Shown: positions 24,815 through 34,461, counted from the first letter of the stretch. The stretch is 64,000 bases of DNA from Mycolicibacterium rhodesiae (GCF_002086695.1 NZ_MVIH01000019.1:23682-87681); one strand, 5' to 3'. Notes: generated by a model not told the origin, from the letters alone. Numbers and translations: made by a program.

Positions 24815-27427
24815 ATGCGGACGGGCTGGCAGCTACTCGAGCGGCCGGCCAAGCACGAGGTCATCAGTTCAGCGCTGGCCGACAGCGAAGCTTCCGGCGT
24901 CGTGATCATCGGTCCGGCCGGGGTCGGCAAGACCACGCTGGCCCGGTCGGTCACCTCCTCGTTGCCAGGCCGCGCCCGATGGGCCGCCTGCACCACATCG
25001 TCGAGCAGCATCCCGCTGGGAGCGTTCGCGCAATGGGTCACACCCACCGAGGCGCGAGATCCGATCGAGCTGCTGGTCTCGGCACGCCAGTCGCTGCTTG
25101 CCGACGGTCCCGCGGTGATCGGAGTGGACGACGCGCACCTGCTCGACCAGCTGTCGGCCACGCTGCTGCACCAGATCGCCGTCGAGCGCACCGGGTCGAT
25201 CGTCGCGACAGTGCGCAGCGGAGAACCCGTCCCCGATTCGGTGATGACGCTGTGGAAGGACGGCTACCTGCACCGCGTCGACCTTGAGCCGTTCACCAGG
25301 GAGGAATGCATCGCCCTGGTCGAATCGGTGCTCGGCGGCACCCTGGAGGAGCTCAGCGCCAACGTGATCTGGTCACAGTCGGGCGGCAACCCGCTGTTCC
25401 TGCGGCACATGGTGGAGGCGGCGCTGGAGGCCGGCACCCTGAGCGAGGTCAAAGGCGTCTGGCAGTTGCGCGGGGCGACGACGGTGTCGTCCGGTCTCGC
25501 GACCCTGCTGGAAAGCCGCTTCGACCACGCCGACCCCGATGCGGTGACCGCGTTGCGGCTGCTGTCGCTCTGCGAGCCGCTGGACCTCGACGCGCTGGTC
25601 GAACTCGCCGGTGAGAAGGCAATCGATGCAGCCGAAAAGGCGGAGCTGATCCGGATCGACCGAGACGGCCCCACGCTCGCCGCACGCATCAGCCATCCGC
25701 TGTACGGGGACGTCATACGGCGACAGATCGGAACGGCATCGGCCCGGATGCTGCGCGGCCAGATCGTCACCGTGCTGAACCGGCGCAAGCCCACATCGGT
25801 GGCCGGGCGGATCAGGCTCGCGGAGCTGTATCTGGACAGCGACCAGACCGCCGACACCGGGCTGTTGGTCGCCGCGGCCAAGGACGCGGTGTCGCTGGCC
25901 AACGCGCCGCTGGGAGAACGCCTGGCGCGCACCGCATTCGAACGCGAAGTCGGTATGCGACCCGCGCACCTGCTGTCACGGGCGTTGATGTGGCAGGGCC
26001 GGCCCGCCGAGGCCGACCAGATCCTGGCCCGGTTCGACCCCGACGATCTCGACGAGGGTCAGCTGCTGCTGTGGGGTGTCCCGCGGGCCTCCATCGTGTT
26101 CTGGTCACTCGGTGAGGTCGCGCGTGCCTACGAGGTGATGGAGCTGCTGCGCAGCCGGGTCACCAATCCCATCCTGCGGCCGATGGTCGACGCGGCCGAC
26201 GCCGCGTTCACGATCTTCGAGAACAAGCTCCCCGAAGGTCTGGCCAAAGCCGAGGCGGTGTTGTCCGATCCCGCGGCTCCCGAACAAGCGGTGGAGACCG
26301 CCGCCTTCGCGGCCGGGATGGCGATGCCGTTGGCCGGGCGCGGCGATGAGTTCACCGCGATAGTGGCGCGCTGCTTCGACACCCAGAAGTCGACCGACGG
26401 TCTGATCCGCATGCTCGCCCGATACGGCGAGGTGCTGGCGCTGGTGCACACCGGTGAGTTCGACAAAGCCGAGACGCAGGCCGCGAACTACGCCGAGTTC
26501 TCATCGTCAGGAGAGTTTCTCGGGTGGGCGATCGCCAAGACGATGTCCGGTCTGGTGGCGACCTACCGGGGCCGGTTCGCGGACGCGATTCCCACACTCG
26601 AGCAGGCGCTGGCGGCATTCAACGCGGAGAACTCGCTGCCGTGGCGGCTGCCCGGCCGGCTGTTGCTGGCCCGCGCCTATGCCGGACTGGGTAGAGCCGA
26701 TGACGCCGAGCGGGTGCTCGCCGAGGCCGCCGAGCACGTCGGCCCCTCGGTCGCACTGTTCGACCCTCAAGTGTTGGTCACCAAGGCGTGGATCGCCGCG
26801 GCTCGCGGCGGGGGGCGCCGCGCCGTCGAACTGTCCCGCGCAGCCGCCGACGCCGCGCACCGCAGCGGGCAGCTGGCGGTCGAGGCCGAGGCATTGCACG
26901 ACGCGGCCCGCTTCGGCGACCGCAGGCTGGCGAGACGGCTGCAGTCGCTGGTGGCGAACGTCGATGGTCCGCTGCCGCAGCTGTACGCCCGCCACGCCGC
27001 GGCGGTGGCGGACTCCGACGGCGACGCGCTGGACGCGGTCAGCGTCGAGTTCGAGCGCGCGGGGCTGTTGCTGTCGGCCGCCGACGCCGCCGCGCAGGCG
27101 GCCGCGAGCCACCAGCAGCGCCAAGACCGCCGTAGGGAGATCGAATCGGTAACGCGGGCAATGCGTTTGGTTTCGTTGTGCGGTGGCGCCTCCTCCCCCG
27201 CGATTCGGGCGGCGGCGCGGCCACTGCCGGTGACCGCGCGCGAACTCGAGGTCGCCGAGCTGGTGGCGGCTGGGCTGTCGAACCGCGAGATCGCCCAGCA
27301 GCTGTCAGTGTCGGTGCGCACCGTAGAGGGACACGTGTACCGGGCATGCCTGAAACTCGGTGTGTCCGATCGCGATGGGCTCGCCGCCATCATCCGCCCG
27401 GGCGGTACGCGCGATCCGCAGAGTTGA
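24815..27427 (+). CDS. Large LuxR-family ATPase transcriptional regulator
   Basis: 870 residues. An AAA/NACHT-type P-loop GPAGVGKTT lies at residues 33-41 and a Walker B VIGVDDAHLLD near 105. The long middle part is alpha-helical repeat (TPR-like). The last 65 residues are a LuxR helix-turn-helix (LPVTARELEVAELVAAGLSN). This is the LAL/STAND layout in which a ligand sensed by the repeat region drives ATP-dependent activation. No acetyl or pheromone domain is visible. It occupies the place of cmaA1 between acrA1 and iunH, so it may control the lipid genes before it. Confidence 0.9.
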   Translation: MRTGWQLLERPAKHEVISSALADSEASGVVIIGPAGVGKTTLARSVTSSLPGRARWAACTTSSSSIPLGAFAQWVTPTEARDPIELLVSARQSLLADGPAVIGVDDAHLLDQLSATLLHQIAVERTGSIVATVRSGEPVPDSVMTLWKDGYLHRVDLEPFTREECIALVESVLGGTLEELSANVIWSQSGGNPLFLRHMVEAALEAGTLSEVKGVWQLRGATTVSSGLATLLESRFDHADPDAVTALRLLSLCEPLDLDALVELAGEKAIDAAEKAELIRIDRDGPTLAARISHPLYGDVIRRQIGTASARMLRGQIVTVLNRRKPTSVAGRIRLAELYLDSDQTADTGLLVAAAKDAVSLANAPLGERLARTAFEREVGMRPAHLLSRALMWQGRPAEADQILARFDPDDLDEGQLLLWGVPRASIVFWSLGEVARAYEVMELLRSRVTNPILRPMVDAADAAFTIFENKLPEGLAKAEAVLSDPAAPEQAVETAAFAAGMAMPLAGRGDEFTAIVARCFDTQKSTDGLIRMLARYGEVLALVHTGEFDKAETQAANYAEFSSSGEFLGWAIAKTMSGLVATYRGRFADAIPTLEQALAAFNAENSLPWRLPGRLLLARAYAGLGRADDAERVLAEAAEHVGPSVALFDPQVLVTKAWIAAARGGGRRAVELSRAAADAAHRSGQLAVEAEALHDAARFGDRRLARRLQSLVANVDGPLPQLYARHAAAVADSDGDALDAVSVEFERAGLLLSAADAAAQAAASHQQRQDRRREIESVTRAMRLVSLCGGASSPAIRAAARPLPVTARELEVAELVAAGLSNREIAQQLSVSVRTVEGHVYRACLKLGVSDRDGLAAIIRPGGTRDPQS

Positions 27428-27452
27428 TGCCCGGGCAGGTATCGTTACCGCG

Positions 27453-28526
27453 GTGAGCGTCGGGGATGACCAGCCTACGGCCCTGCCCGTTTTCGCCGAT
27501 GTCGACACCGGCGTCGACGATGCGATGGCCTTGGTGTACCTGCTGGCAAGCGCCGACGCGAACCTCGTCGGCATCGCCTCCACCGGTGGCAATGTCGACG
27601 TGAATCAGGTGTGCCGCAACAACCTCGGGTTGCTCGAGCTGTGCGGAGCACCTGCGATCCCGGTGTCCCGGGGCGCCGACCAACCGCTGAGCGCCGCGAT
27701 GCGCACCGCAGAGGACACCCATGGCCCGGCCGGGTTGGGGTATGCCGAATTGCCGCTGCACCAACGCGAACTCACCAGCTATGACTCGGCCGCAGCCTGG
27801 GTGCGCGCCGCCCACGCCCTGCCCGGCGAGCTCATCGGCCTGGTCACCGGACCGATGACCAACCTCGCACTGGCGGTGCGTGACGAACCGAACCTGCCGT
27901 CGCTGTTGCGCCGGCTGGTGATCATGGGCGGGTCGTTCGACTACCGCGGCAACACCACTCCGGTTGCCGAGTGGAACATCAGCGTCGACCCGGAGGCCGC
28001 GGCCGAGGTGTTCGATGCCTGGGGGCGGGCCGCGGACGCCGATACGATTGCCCCGCATCAGCTTCCGATCGTGTGCGGGCTGAACCTGACCGAGAACATC
28101 GCGCTGACACCGAAGATCCTGAGCCGCCTGGCCGCCGCGGCGGACACCGCCAGCACCGCGATGAGCGTGCTCGACGCCCGGGGCACCCGGTCGACGGCCG
28201 ACAACCACGTTATCCGCGCGCTCGAGGATGCGATGCGGTTCTATTTCGAGTTCCACTTCGACCAGGGCGAGGGCTATCTGGCGCATCTGCACGACCCACT
28301 GGCGGCGGCGGTGGCACTCGATCCCGGGCTGATCCAGACGCGGGCGACGACGGTCGACGTCGAGCTCACCGGAACGCTGACCCGCGGCATGACGATCGCC
28401 GACTGGAGCAGGCGGTGGGGCAGGGAACCCAACGCGCACGTCGGCGTCGGGGTCGATCCGGAGGCGTTCTTCGACCGATTCGTCGACCGGGTGGGTCCGT
28501 TCGCGCGGCGGCTGGCTCATTCGTAG
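27453..28526 (+). CDS. iunH: Inosine-uridine-preferring nucleoside hydrolase IunH
   Basis: 357 residues from GTG 27453, chosen to place the calcium-binding motif FADVDTGVDDAMAL near the N-terminus; the frame is open upstream into the LuxR gene. GIASTGGNVDV and VIMGGSFDYRGNTTPVAEWN are also conserved in nucleoside hydrolases, which release free base and ribose from purine or pyrimidine nucleosides. It is the Rv3393 orthologue by order. Its 3' end overlaps imuB tail-to-tail by 10 bp. Confidence 0.9.
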   Translation: MSVGDDQPTALPVFADVDTGVDDAMALVYLLASADANLVGIASTGGNVDVNQVCRNNLGLLELCGAPAIPVSRGADQPLSAAMRTAEDTHGPAGLGYAELPLHQRELTSYDSAAAWVRAAHALPGELIGLVTGPMTNLALAVRDEPNLPSLLRRLVIMGGSFDYRGNTTPVAEWNISVDPEAAAEVFDAWGRAADADTIAPHQLPIVCGLNLTENIALTPKILSRLAAAADTASTAMSVLDARGTRSTADNHVIRALEDAMRFYFEFHFDQGEGYLAHLHDPLAAAVALDPGLIQTRATTVDVELTGTLTRGMTIADWSRRWGREPNAHVGVGVDPEAFFDRFVDRVGPFARRLAHS

Positions 28527-30094
28527 ACGCCTTCCACATACCACCGGCGCTGCCGATAACACAGCAGCAGCGCGGCACCGGGTTGGCCGTCCACCAGCAC
28601 CTGAGCGCGCGCCGTGCGGCCGGCCCTGGACTGTTGGCTGTGATCCCACCACCGCTCGTCCACCGACCACGGCCCGGCCCACCAACTCAGCGCCCCCTGA
28701 TAGTGATGGCCCGCACCGTCCAATCGGGCAGGCTCCGCAGTGAACATCCCACGACCGGTGACTCGGACCGGATTGCCCTGAGCGTCAAGCAATTCCACCG
28801 GGTCGTCCAGGATCACCACCGGTGCGGGCTCAGGGAGCCTGCCAGGCCACGGCCGATCGGGGTCGGCCCTGGGCACCAGCTCGTCGCCGAGCGGGGTCAA
28901 TGTGATGCGCTCGGCGGGACCACGGCCACCGGACAACACCGGCAGCTGGACGGCTTCCTGCCCCAGTAAGCCCTGTACCCGAACCAGCGCACGTCGTGCC
29001 CGCAACCGGTCCTCTTCTCCAACGCCGCCCCATAGGGGTAGCTGAAGCGCTTCTGCGGAAACAACTTCCACCGGATGCAGGCGAAGCATCGTCACCGGCG
29101 AGTTCGGGCGATCCTCGGGTTGGCGTTGGTTGAGCCAGCCGTCGAGCTGCCAGCGCACCCGATCGGCGGTGGCATCCTCGGTCAGCGGTTCGGCACAGCG
29201 CCACACCCGGGTCAGCTCACCGCCATTCGCCGTGACGGCATGGATGGCGAGCCTGGTGCATCCCACGCCGGCCGCCTCCAGGCTGCGATGCAGTTCGCCG
29301 GCCAGCGTCCGGCCGGCAAATGCCGCTGCGTCGACCCGGTCGACCGGCGGGTCGCAGTTCAGTACCGCATCCAGGTCGGCAGCCGGCTCACGGCCCGACG
29401 GTCCGCGTACCGGTTCCCCGCGGGCGAAGCGGTGCGCGGCCACCGCATCGGCCCCGAACCGGGAAGCGACATCGCTGCGCGACAATGCCGCGAACTGGCC
29501 TAGGTTGCGAATACCCATGCGCCACAACAGGTCGGCCAGTTCCTCCCGGCCAGGACCAGACAGGCTGGGTTCCCCGGACAGCTGGCGGATGGACAGCGCC
29601 GACAGGAATCTGGCATCCCCACCGGGCTCGAGCACCCGGCCGGCGCGGGCGGCGAAGACCGCCGTCGGCAGCTGATCGGCGATCCCCACCTGACATTCGG
29701 CACCGGCCGCGGCGACGGCGTCCACCAAACGCTCAGCGGCGGCGGGTTCGGAGCCGAAGTAGCGGGCAGCGCCGCGAACTCCCAACACCAGCAGTCCCGG
29801 CCGCAGCACCTCGGCGCGGGGTACCACCTCGTCGACCGCAGCCGTCACCCCTTCGAAGTAGCGGGCGTCGCGGGCCGGGTCGGCGGTGACCACGTGCAGC
29901 TGCGGGCAACGGGCTTGCGCCTCACGCCGGCGCAGCGTGCGCCGCACCCCGGCGGCGCGGGCGGCGGCGGAGCAGGCGATGACCCGGTTGGCCAGGGTGA
30001 CCGCGACCGGGGCCGTCGCCGGCAGTCCGGCTGCCGCGGCCGCCGCGACCGCCGGCCAATCCATGCACCAGATCGCCAGCACCCGGCCGGTCAT
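28517..30094 (-). CDS. imuB: Y-family polymerase-like mutasome hub protein ImuB
   Basis: 525 residues. It has the Y-family fold but the N-terminal metal motif is degraded (AIWCMDWPA in place of HVDMDAF) and the palm lacks the catalytic D-E pair, as known for ImuB. A beta-clamp-binding motif QLPLWGG lies at about residue 355, equivalent to the QLPLWG shown to be essential in M. tuberculosis. ImuB bridges the clamp, DnaE2 and ImuA'. It starts one base after the imuA' stop, so they form an operon under the SOS box at 30818. The tail-to-tail overlap with iunH is 10 bp. Confidence 0.94.
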   Translation of the reverse strand: MTGRVLAIWCMDWPAVAAAAAAGLPATAPVAVTLANRVIACSAAARAAGVRRTLRRREAQARCPQLHVVTADPARDARYFEGVTAAVDEVVPRAEVLRPGLLVLGVRGAARYFGSEPAAAERLVDAVAAAGAECQVGIADQLPTAVFAARAGRVLEPGGDARFLSALSIRQLSGEPSLSGPGREELADLLWRMGIRNLGQFAALSRSDVASRFGADAVAAHRFARGEPVRGPSGREPAADLDAVLNCDPPVDRVDAAAFAGRTLAGELHRSLEAAGVGCTRLAIHAVTANGGELTRVWRCAEPLTEDATADRVRWQLDGWLNQRQPEDRPNSPVTMLRLHPVEVVSAEALQLPLWGGVGEEDRLRARRALVRVQGLLGQEAVQLPVLSGGRGPAERITLTPLGDELVPRADPDRPWPGRLPEPAPVVILDDPVELLDAQGNPVRVTGRGMFTAEPARLDGAGHHYQGALSWWAGPWSVDERWWDHSQQSRAGRTARAQVLVDGQPGAALLLCYRQRRWYVEGVYE

Positions 30095-30095
30095 G

Positions 30096-30782
30096 TCAGC
30101 TCACCCTGGACCTGGCGGCGCGGCCGTGCGCCCTGACCGACAGCCGGATCCGACTGATACGGCCACAGCCCGACACCGGGGCATCGTCACGACCCGCAGT
30201 GATCTCATAACCGCGCACCCGCGCGTCAAGACGCATCGTCGCGCCTTGCCAGTCGCCCCGGGCCACCAGCAGGGTGCAGCCCTTCTGCCGAGCCCGCGCC
30301 ACCACCGCCCGCGCCCGGGTGGCGGGCACCGTCCGGCCGGCCAGCCCGAGCACCACCAGATCCATCCCGTCCATCAACACCGCGGCCACCTCGACAGGGT
30401 CGGTGCCGGGGTCCGGGATCATCGCCAGCCGGCTCAGGTCCGCACCCATCTCCACCGCGGCCAGCAGACCGAAATCCGGCAGTCCGACGACGGCCACATG
30501 TCCCCCGCCTGCCGTGACCGCCGCCGCCATACTCACCGGAAGCGAGAGCGCTCCCGACGCCACTGCGACAGCGCCGCGCGGCAACCCCGCCGGCAGCTGT
30601 TCGGCCAGCGATTCAGGGACCGGTAGCAAACTTTCAGAGGCAGGAATGACCTCATCCGCCACATCCGTAACAGGCCGGGTGACGCCCACCTTCCCGGATA
30701 CCGCCGCCATCTTGCGCCGCAGCTGTTCTAGCTGCTCAGCACGGTCAAGCTGACGCTTTTCCAGGGCAATCGCCGCCGCCAT
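30096..30782 (-). CDS. imuA': Mutasome accessory protein ImuA'
   Basis: 228 residues from ATG 30782, which has GGAGG six bases upstream; the open frame continues further but crosses the promoter. The protein has a RecA-like core without a standard Walker A in the visible sequence (GLPRGAVAVASGALSLPVSM), as in the ImuA'/SulA-like group. It is required with ImuB and DnaE2 for damage-induced mutation. A LexA box 36 bp upstream and a TACATT -10-like element within it indicate SOS control. Confidence 0.92.
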   Translation of the reverse strand: MAAAIALEKRQLDRAEQLEQLRRKMAAVSGKVGVTRPVTDVADEVIPASESLLPVPESLAEQLPAGLPRGAVAVASGALSLPVSMAAAVTAGGGHVAVVGLPDFGLLAAVEMGADLSRLAMIPDPGTDPVEVAAVLMDGMDLVVLGLAGRTVPATRARAVVARARQKGCTLLVARGDWQGATMRLDARVRGYEITAGRDDAPVSGCGRISRIRLSVRAHGRAARSRVS

Positions 30783-30817
30783 CGGCCACCTCCAACCGCG
30801 ATCCCGATTCACTGTGT

Positions 30818-30833
30818 TCGAATGTATGTTCGA
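30818..30833. promoter_or_regulatory. LexA (SOS) box of the imuA'-imuB operon
   Basis: TCGAATGTATGTTCGA matches TCGAAC-N4-GTTCGA with one substitution. On the minus strand it contains TACATT, a possible -10, which would put the transcription start about 30 bases before the imuA' ATG. LexA control of imuA'-imuB is established in mycobacteria. The position also lies 104 bp before the divergent aldolase gene. Confidence 0.87.
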
Positions 30834-30936
30834 TAGTCCGAGTAAACACCCACCCACCGACAGCGTCAAGCGCGGAATCTCCCCCTGGACACCCAAGCCG
30901 ACGTTGGTGACGTGGTGAGAAATCGCACCTGGCACG

Positions 30937-31836
30937 ATGCAGGGCATGACGATCAACCGCGAACAAGCTGACAAGGTGGCCAATGGAGCCGGCTTCATCG
31001 CCGCGCTCGACCAGAGCGGCGGCAGCACCCCCAAGGCGCTGAAGCTCTACGGTATCGCCGAGGATGCCTACTCCGGTGACGAGCAGATGTTCGACCTGGT
31101 GCACGAGATGCGCACCCGGATCATCACCAGTCCGAGCTTCAACGGTGACCGGATCATCGCCGCCATCCTGTTCGAGATGACCATGGATCGCGAGATCGAC
31201 GGCCGCCCCACGGCCGACTACCTGTGGAACGTCAAAAACGTCGTGCCGATCCTCAAGGTCGACAAGGGTCTGGCCGCCGAGGAAGACGGTGCTCAGGTGA
31301 TGAAGCCCATCGATGGCCTGGATGCACTGCTGGCCCGCGCGAGGGAGAAGGGCATCTTCGGCACCAAGATGCGTTCGGTCATCAAGCTGCCCGGCGGCGG
31401 GCTGGACGCGGTGGTCGAGCAGCAGTTCGCGATCGCTCACCAGATCCTCGACGCCGGACTCGTGCCGATCATCGAACCCGAGGTCGACATCCACAGCCCG
31501 GAGAAGGCCGCGGCCGAAAAGCAGCTCAAGTCCGCGATCACCAGCCACCTCGGCACTCTCGGTGAGGACCAGCAGGTGATGCTCAAGCTCACCCTGCCCG
31601 ACACCGACGACCTCTACCACGATCTGGTCGAGCACCCCAAGGTGATGCGGGTTGTCGCACTGTCCGGCGGCTACAACCGAACCGATGCCTGCGAGCGCCT
31701 GGCCCGCAACCACGGTGTCATCGCCAGCTTCTCCCGGGCGCTGACCGAGGGGCTCACCGCTCAGCAGAGCGACGACGAGTTCGACAAGACCTTGGATGAG
31801 GCGATCGCCGAAATCGCTGCCGCCTCAGCGACTTAG
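30937..31836 (+). CDS. Fructose-bisphosphate aldolase class I
   Basis: 299 residues. FIAALDQSGGSTPKAL, then AAILFEMTMDREIDGRP, VVPILKVDKGL and MRSVIKLP form the class I aldolase barrel; the Schiff-base lysine lies in the later TK/IK strands. It interconverts fructose 1,6-bisphosphate with the two triose phosphates in glycolysis and gluconeogenesis. ATG 30937 and ATG 30946 are both possible and neither has a clear ribosome site. It sits between imuA' and guaA, an insertion relative to M. tuberculosis, where the two are adjacent. Confidence 0.9.
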   Translation: MQGMTINREQADKVANGAGFIAALDQSGGSTPKALKLYGIAEDAYSGDEQMFDLVHEMRTRIITSPSFNGDRIIAAILFEMTMDREIDGRPTADYLWNVKNVVPILKVDKGLAAEEDGAQVMKPIDGLDALLARAREKGIFGTKMRSVIKLPGGGLDAVVEQQFAIAHQILDAGLVPIIEPEVDIHSPEKAAAEKQLKSAITSHLGTLGEDQQVMLKLTLPDTDDLYHDLVEHPKVMRVVALSGGYNRTDACERLARNHGVIASFSRALTEGLTAQQSDDEFDKTLDEAIAEIAAASAT

Positions 31837-31848
31837 GGCTCGGGGAGG

Positions 31849-33417
31849 CTACTCCCATTCGATGGTGCCGGGCGGCTTGCTCGTCACATCGAGCACCACC
31901 CTGTTCACCTCAGGCACCTCGTTGGTGATGCGCGTCGAGATGCGCTCCAGTACCTCGTAGGGCACCCGGGTCCAGTCCGCGGTCATCGCGTCCTCGCTGG
32001 ACACCGGCCGCAGCACGATCGGATGACCGTAGGTACGTCCGTCGCCCTGCACACCGACCGAGTGGACATCGGCCAGCAGCACCACCGGGCACTGCCAGAT
32101 CTGGCCGTCCAGACCGGCCGACGTCAGTTCCTCGCGAGCGATCAGGTCGGCCCGGCGCAGGGTGTCCAGCCGGGACGCCGTCACCTCACCGACGATCCGG
32201 ATACCCAGCCCGGGACCCGGGAAGGGTTGGCGGCCGACGATGTCCTCCGGCAGGCCGAGCTCGCGGCCCACCGCGCGCACCTCGTCCTTGAACAGCAGTC
32301 GCAACGGCTCGACGAGCTTGAACTTCAGGTCCGCAGGCAGACCGCCAACATTGTGGTGGCTCTTGATGTTTGCCGTCCCAGTTCCACCGCCGGACTCGAC
32401 GACGTCGGGATACAACGTGCCCTGCACCAGGAATTCCACCGGGTGACCGTCGGAGTCGTTCTCGGCGAGCAGGTCTCGCACCGAACCCTCGAACGCGCGG
32501 ATGAACTCCCGGCCGATGATCTTGCGCTTGCCCTCCGGATCGTGCACACCCGACAACGCCTGCAGGAAGCGACCTTCGGCGTCCACGGTCACCAGCCGTG
32601 CACCGGTGGCGGCCACGAAATCCCTTTGCACCTGCTCTCGTTCGCCCGAACGCAGCAGTCCGTGATCGACGAACACGCACGTCAGCCGGTCACCGATGGC
32701 GCGCTGCACCAGTGCGGCGGCCACCGCGGAATCCACCCCGCCGGACAGGCCGCAAATGGCCTTGCCGTCGCCAATCTGCTCGCGTACCTGCTCGATCAGG
32801 CTCTCGGCGATGTTGGCCGGGGTCCAGCTCGCACCGATGCCGGCGAAGTCGTGCAGGAAGCGGCTGAGCACCTGCTGGCCGTGGGGGGTGTGCATGACCT
32901 CCGGGTGGTACTGCACCCCGGCCAGCCGACGGGCCCGGTCTTCGAACGCCGCGACCGGCGCACCCGAGCTGACGGCCACCACCTCGAACCCCTCCGGCGC
33001 CGAGGTGACCGCGTCGCCGTGACTCATCCAAACCGGCTGCGAACCGGGTAGGCCTGAATGCAGTTCCCCGCCAAGCACTTCCATTTCGGTGCGGCCGTAC
33101 TCACTGGTGCCGGTGTGGGCGACGGTGCCGCCGAGCGCCTGGGCCATGGCCTGGAATCCGTAGCAGATCCCGAATACCGGCACATCGAGGTCGAAGACAG
33201 CCGGATCGAGTTGCGGGGCGCCGTCGGCGTACACGCTTGCCGGTCCGCCGGAGAGCACGATGGCCTGCGGATCCTTGGCCTTGATCTCCTCGACGGTCGT
33301 GGTGTGCGGGATGACTTCGGAGAAGACCCGGGCTTCCCGGACCCGACGGGCGATCAGCTGGGCGTACTGGGCGCCGAAATCGATCACCAACACAGGACGA
33401 GGCGAGGGGGATGTCAC
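31849..33417 (-). CDS. guaA: GMP synthase (glutamine-hydrolysing) GuaA
   Basis: 522 residues. The N-terminal class I glutamine amidotransferase has the nucleophile in FGICYGFQAMA and the QYHPEV His/Glu pair. The ATP pyrophosphatase domain has the PP-loop GLSGGVDSAVAAAL, and the C-terminus ends in KPPGTIEWE, the conserved XMP-binding dimerisation tail. It converts XMP to GMP. The gene corresponds to Rv3396c and follows, in genome order, guaB2 and guaB3 about 8 kb away. Confidence 0.97.
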   Translation of the reverse strand: MTSPSPRPVLVIDFGAQYAQLIARRVREARVFSEVIPHTTTVEEIKAKDPQAIVLSGGPASVYADGAPQLDPAVFDLDVPVFGICYGFQAMAQALGGTVAHTGTSEYGRTEMEVLGGELHSGLPGSQPVWMSHGDAVTSAPEGFEVVAVSSGAPVAAFEDRARRLAGVQYHPEVMHTPHGQQVLSRFLHDFAGIGASWTPANIAESLIEQVREQIGDGKAICGLSGGVDSAVAAALVQRAIGDRLTCVFVDHGLLRSGEREQVQRDFVAATGARLVTVDAEGRFLQALSGVHDPEGKRKIIGREFIRAFEGSVRDLLAENDSDGHPVEFLVQGTLYPDVVESGGGTGTANIKSHHNVGGLPADLKFKLVEPLRLLFKDEVRAVGRELGLPEDIVGRQPFPGPGLGIRIVGEVTASRLDTLRRADLIAREELTSAGLDGQIWQCPVVLLADVHSVGVQGDGRTYGHPIVLRPVSSEDAMTADWTRVPYEVLERISTRITNEVPEVNRVVLDVTSKPPGTIEWE

Positions 33418-33717
33418 GCATAGAGTCTAGTGCGCGCGGATCGTCCGACCCGGTCGGCAGGCGCAGGTAGCGTTCCGCTGATGAAAGCCCTGCCGGCGGC
33501 GCTGGGCGGCGCTGCGTCGGAGTCGGTACGCGGCGACCTCGCCAGGGTCGGCGCGCATGTCACCCTTCCCCCAGGTCAGGGGTCACTCTGGCCAACCGCC
33601 AGGTCGACGGGCGGCTGGTACTCGTCGTGACCCCACCTAACCGTGGCGATTGGCCCAGGAATGTTCTCGGGTAAGAACGGGAATGGACAGCGGGGGGATC
33701 GACAAAGGAGACCGCGG
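33418..33717. other. 300-bp gap with a doubtful 49-codon reading frame
   Basis: Between guaA and the mutase gene. A plus-strand frame at 33481-33630 (MKALPAALGG...) has no clear ribosome site. A second frame with VDGRLVLVVTPPN continues from a point one base out of phase at about 33573, so this may be the frameshifted remnant of a small gene. I could not identify a parent. Only the last 20 bp, with AGGAG before GTG 33718, have a clear role. Confidence 0.3.
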
Positions 33718-34461
33718 GTGCTGGGACTGCCAGACGAGGTACATGCTTGCTTGTTCGACCTCGACGGCGTCTTGACCGACACAGCCCGGGTGCACACCCG
33801 CGCCTGGAAGTCGATGTTCGACAGTTACCTCGAGCGACGGGCGCAACGTGCGCACACCGCGTTCGTGCCGTTCGACCCGGTGCAGGACTACCGCACCTAC
33901 ATCGACGGCAAGAAGCGCCAGGATGGGGTGCGCTCGTTCTTGGCGAGTCGCAACATCGATCTGCCCGACGGCGACGAGTCCGACCCGTCCACCGCCGAGA
34001 CGATCAACGGACTCGGTAATCGCAAGAACGCGCTGTTCCAGCAGATCCTGCAGAAGCAGGGGGTGGAGGTGTTCGAGGGTTCGCGCCGCTACCTCGAGGC
34101 CGTGCACGCGGCGGGAATTCCCGCGGCGGTGGTGTCGTCGAGCGCCAACACCGAACAGGTCCTCCAGATCACCGGCCTGGACCGCTTGGTCCAGCAGCGG
34201 GTCGATGGAGTGACGATCCGAGACGAGAACCTGCGCGGCAAGCCCGCACCCGATTCGTTCCTGCGCGGAGCCGAACTCCTCGACGTCAAGCCGGCGAACG
34301 CGGCGGTATTCGAAGACGCCCAGGCCGGCGTCGCAGCCGGCCGGGCCGGCAACTTCGGGTTCGTTGTCGGCGTGGACCGTCTGGGACAGGCTGATGAGTT
34401 GCGACGCAACGGAGCCGACATCGTCGTCACCGACCTCGCACAGTTGCTCGACCCGAAATGA
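33718..34461 (+). CDS. Beta-phosphoglucomutase-like HAD hydrolase
   Basis: 247 residues from GTG 33718, which has AGGAG seven bases upstream. HAD motif I is CLFDLDGVLTDTA, motif II lies in VVSSSANTEQ, and motif IV in AAVFEDAQAGVAAGRAG. The family isomerises beta-glucose 1-phosphate to glucose 6-phosphate. Its stop overlaps the start of the GH65 gene (ATGA). The GH65 phosphorylase would supply beta-glucose 1-phosphate, so the two genes form a disaccharide-degrading unit, as in Rv3400-Rv3401. Confidence 0.92.
   Translation: MLGLPDEVHACLFDLDGVLTDTARVHTRAWKSMFDSYLERRAQRAHTAFVPFDPVQDYRTYIDGKKRQDGVRSFLASRNIDLPDGDESDPSTAETINGLGNRKNALFQQILQKQGVEVFEGSRRYLEAVHAAGIPAAVVSSSANTEQVLQITGLDRLVQQRVDGVTIRDENLRGKPAPDSFLRGAELLDVKPANAAVFEDAQAGVAAGRAGNFGFVVGVDRLGQADELRRNGADIVVTDLAQLLDPK

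Noticed and set aside
28517..30094. imuB as an active Y-family DNA polymerase (dinB-type)
   Set aside because: The first metal motif and the D-E pair are missing and the ImuB beta-clamp motif and neighbour imuA' are present.
33481..33630. 49-codon plus-strand frame after guaA
   Set aside because: No ribosome site and no match to known families; kept only as a doubtful item in the gap entry.
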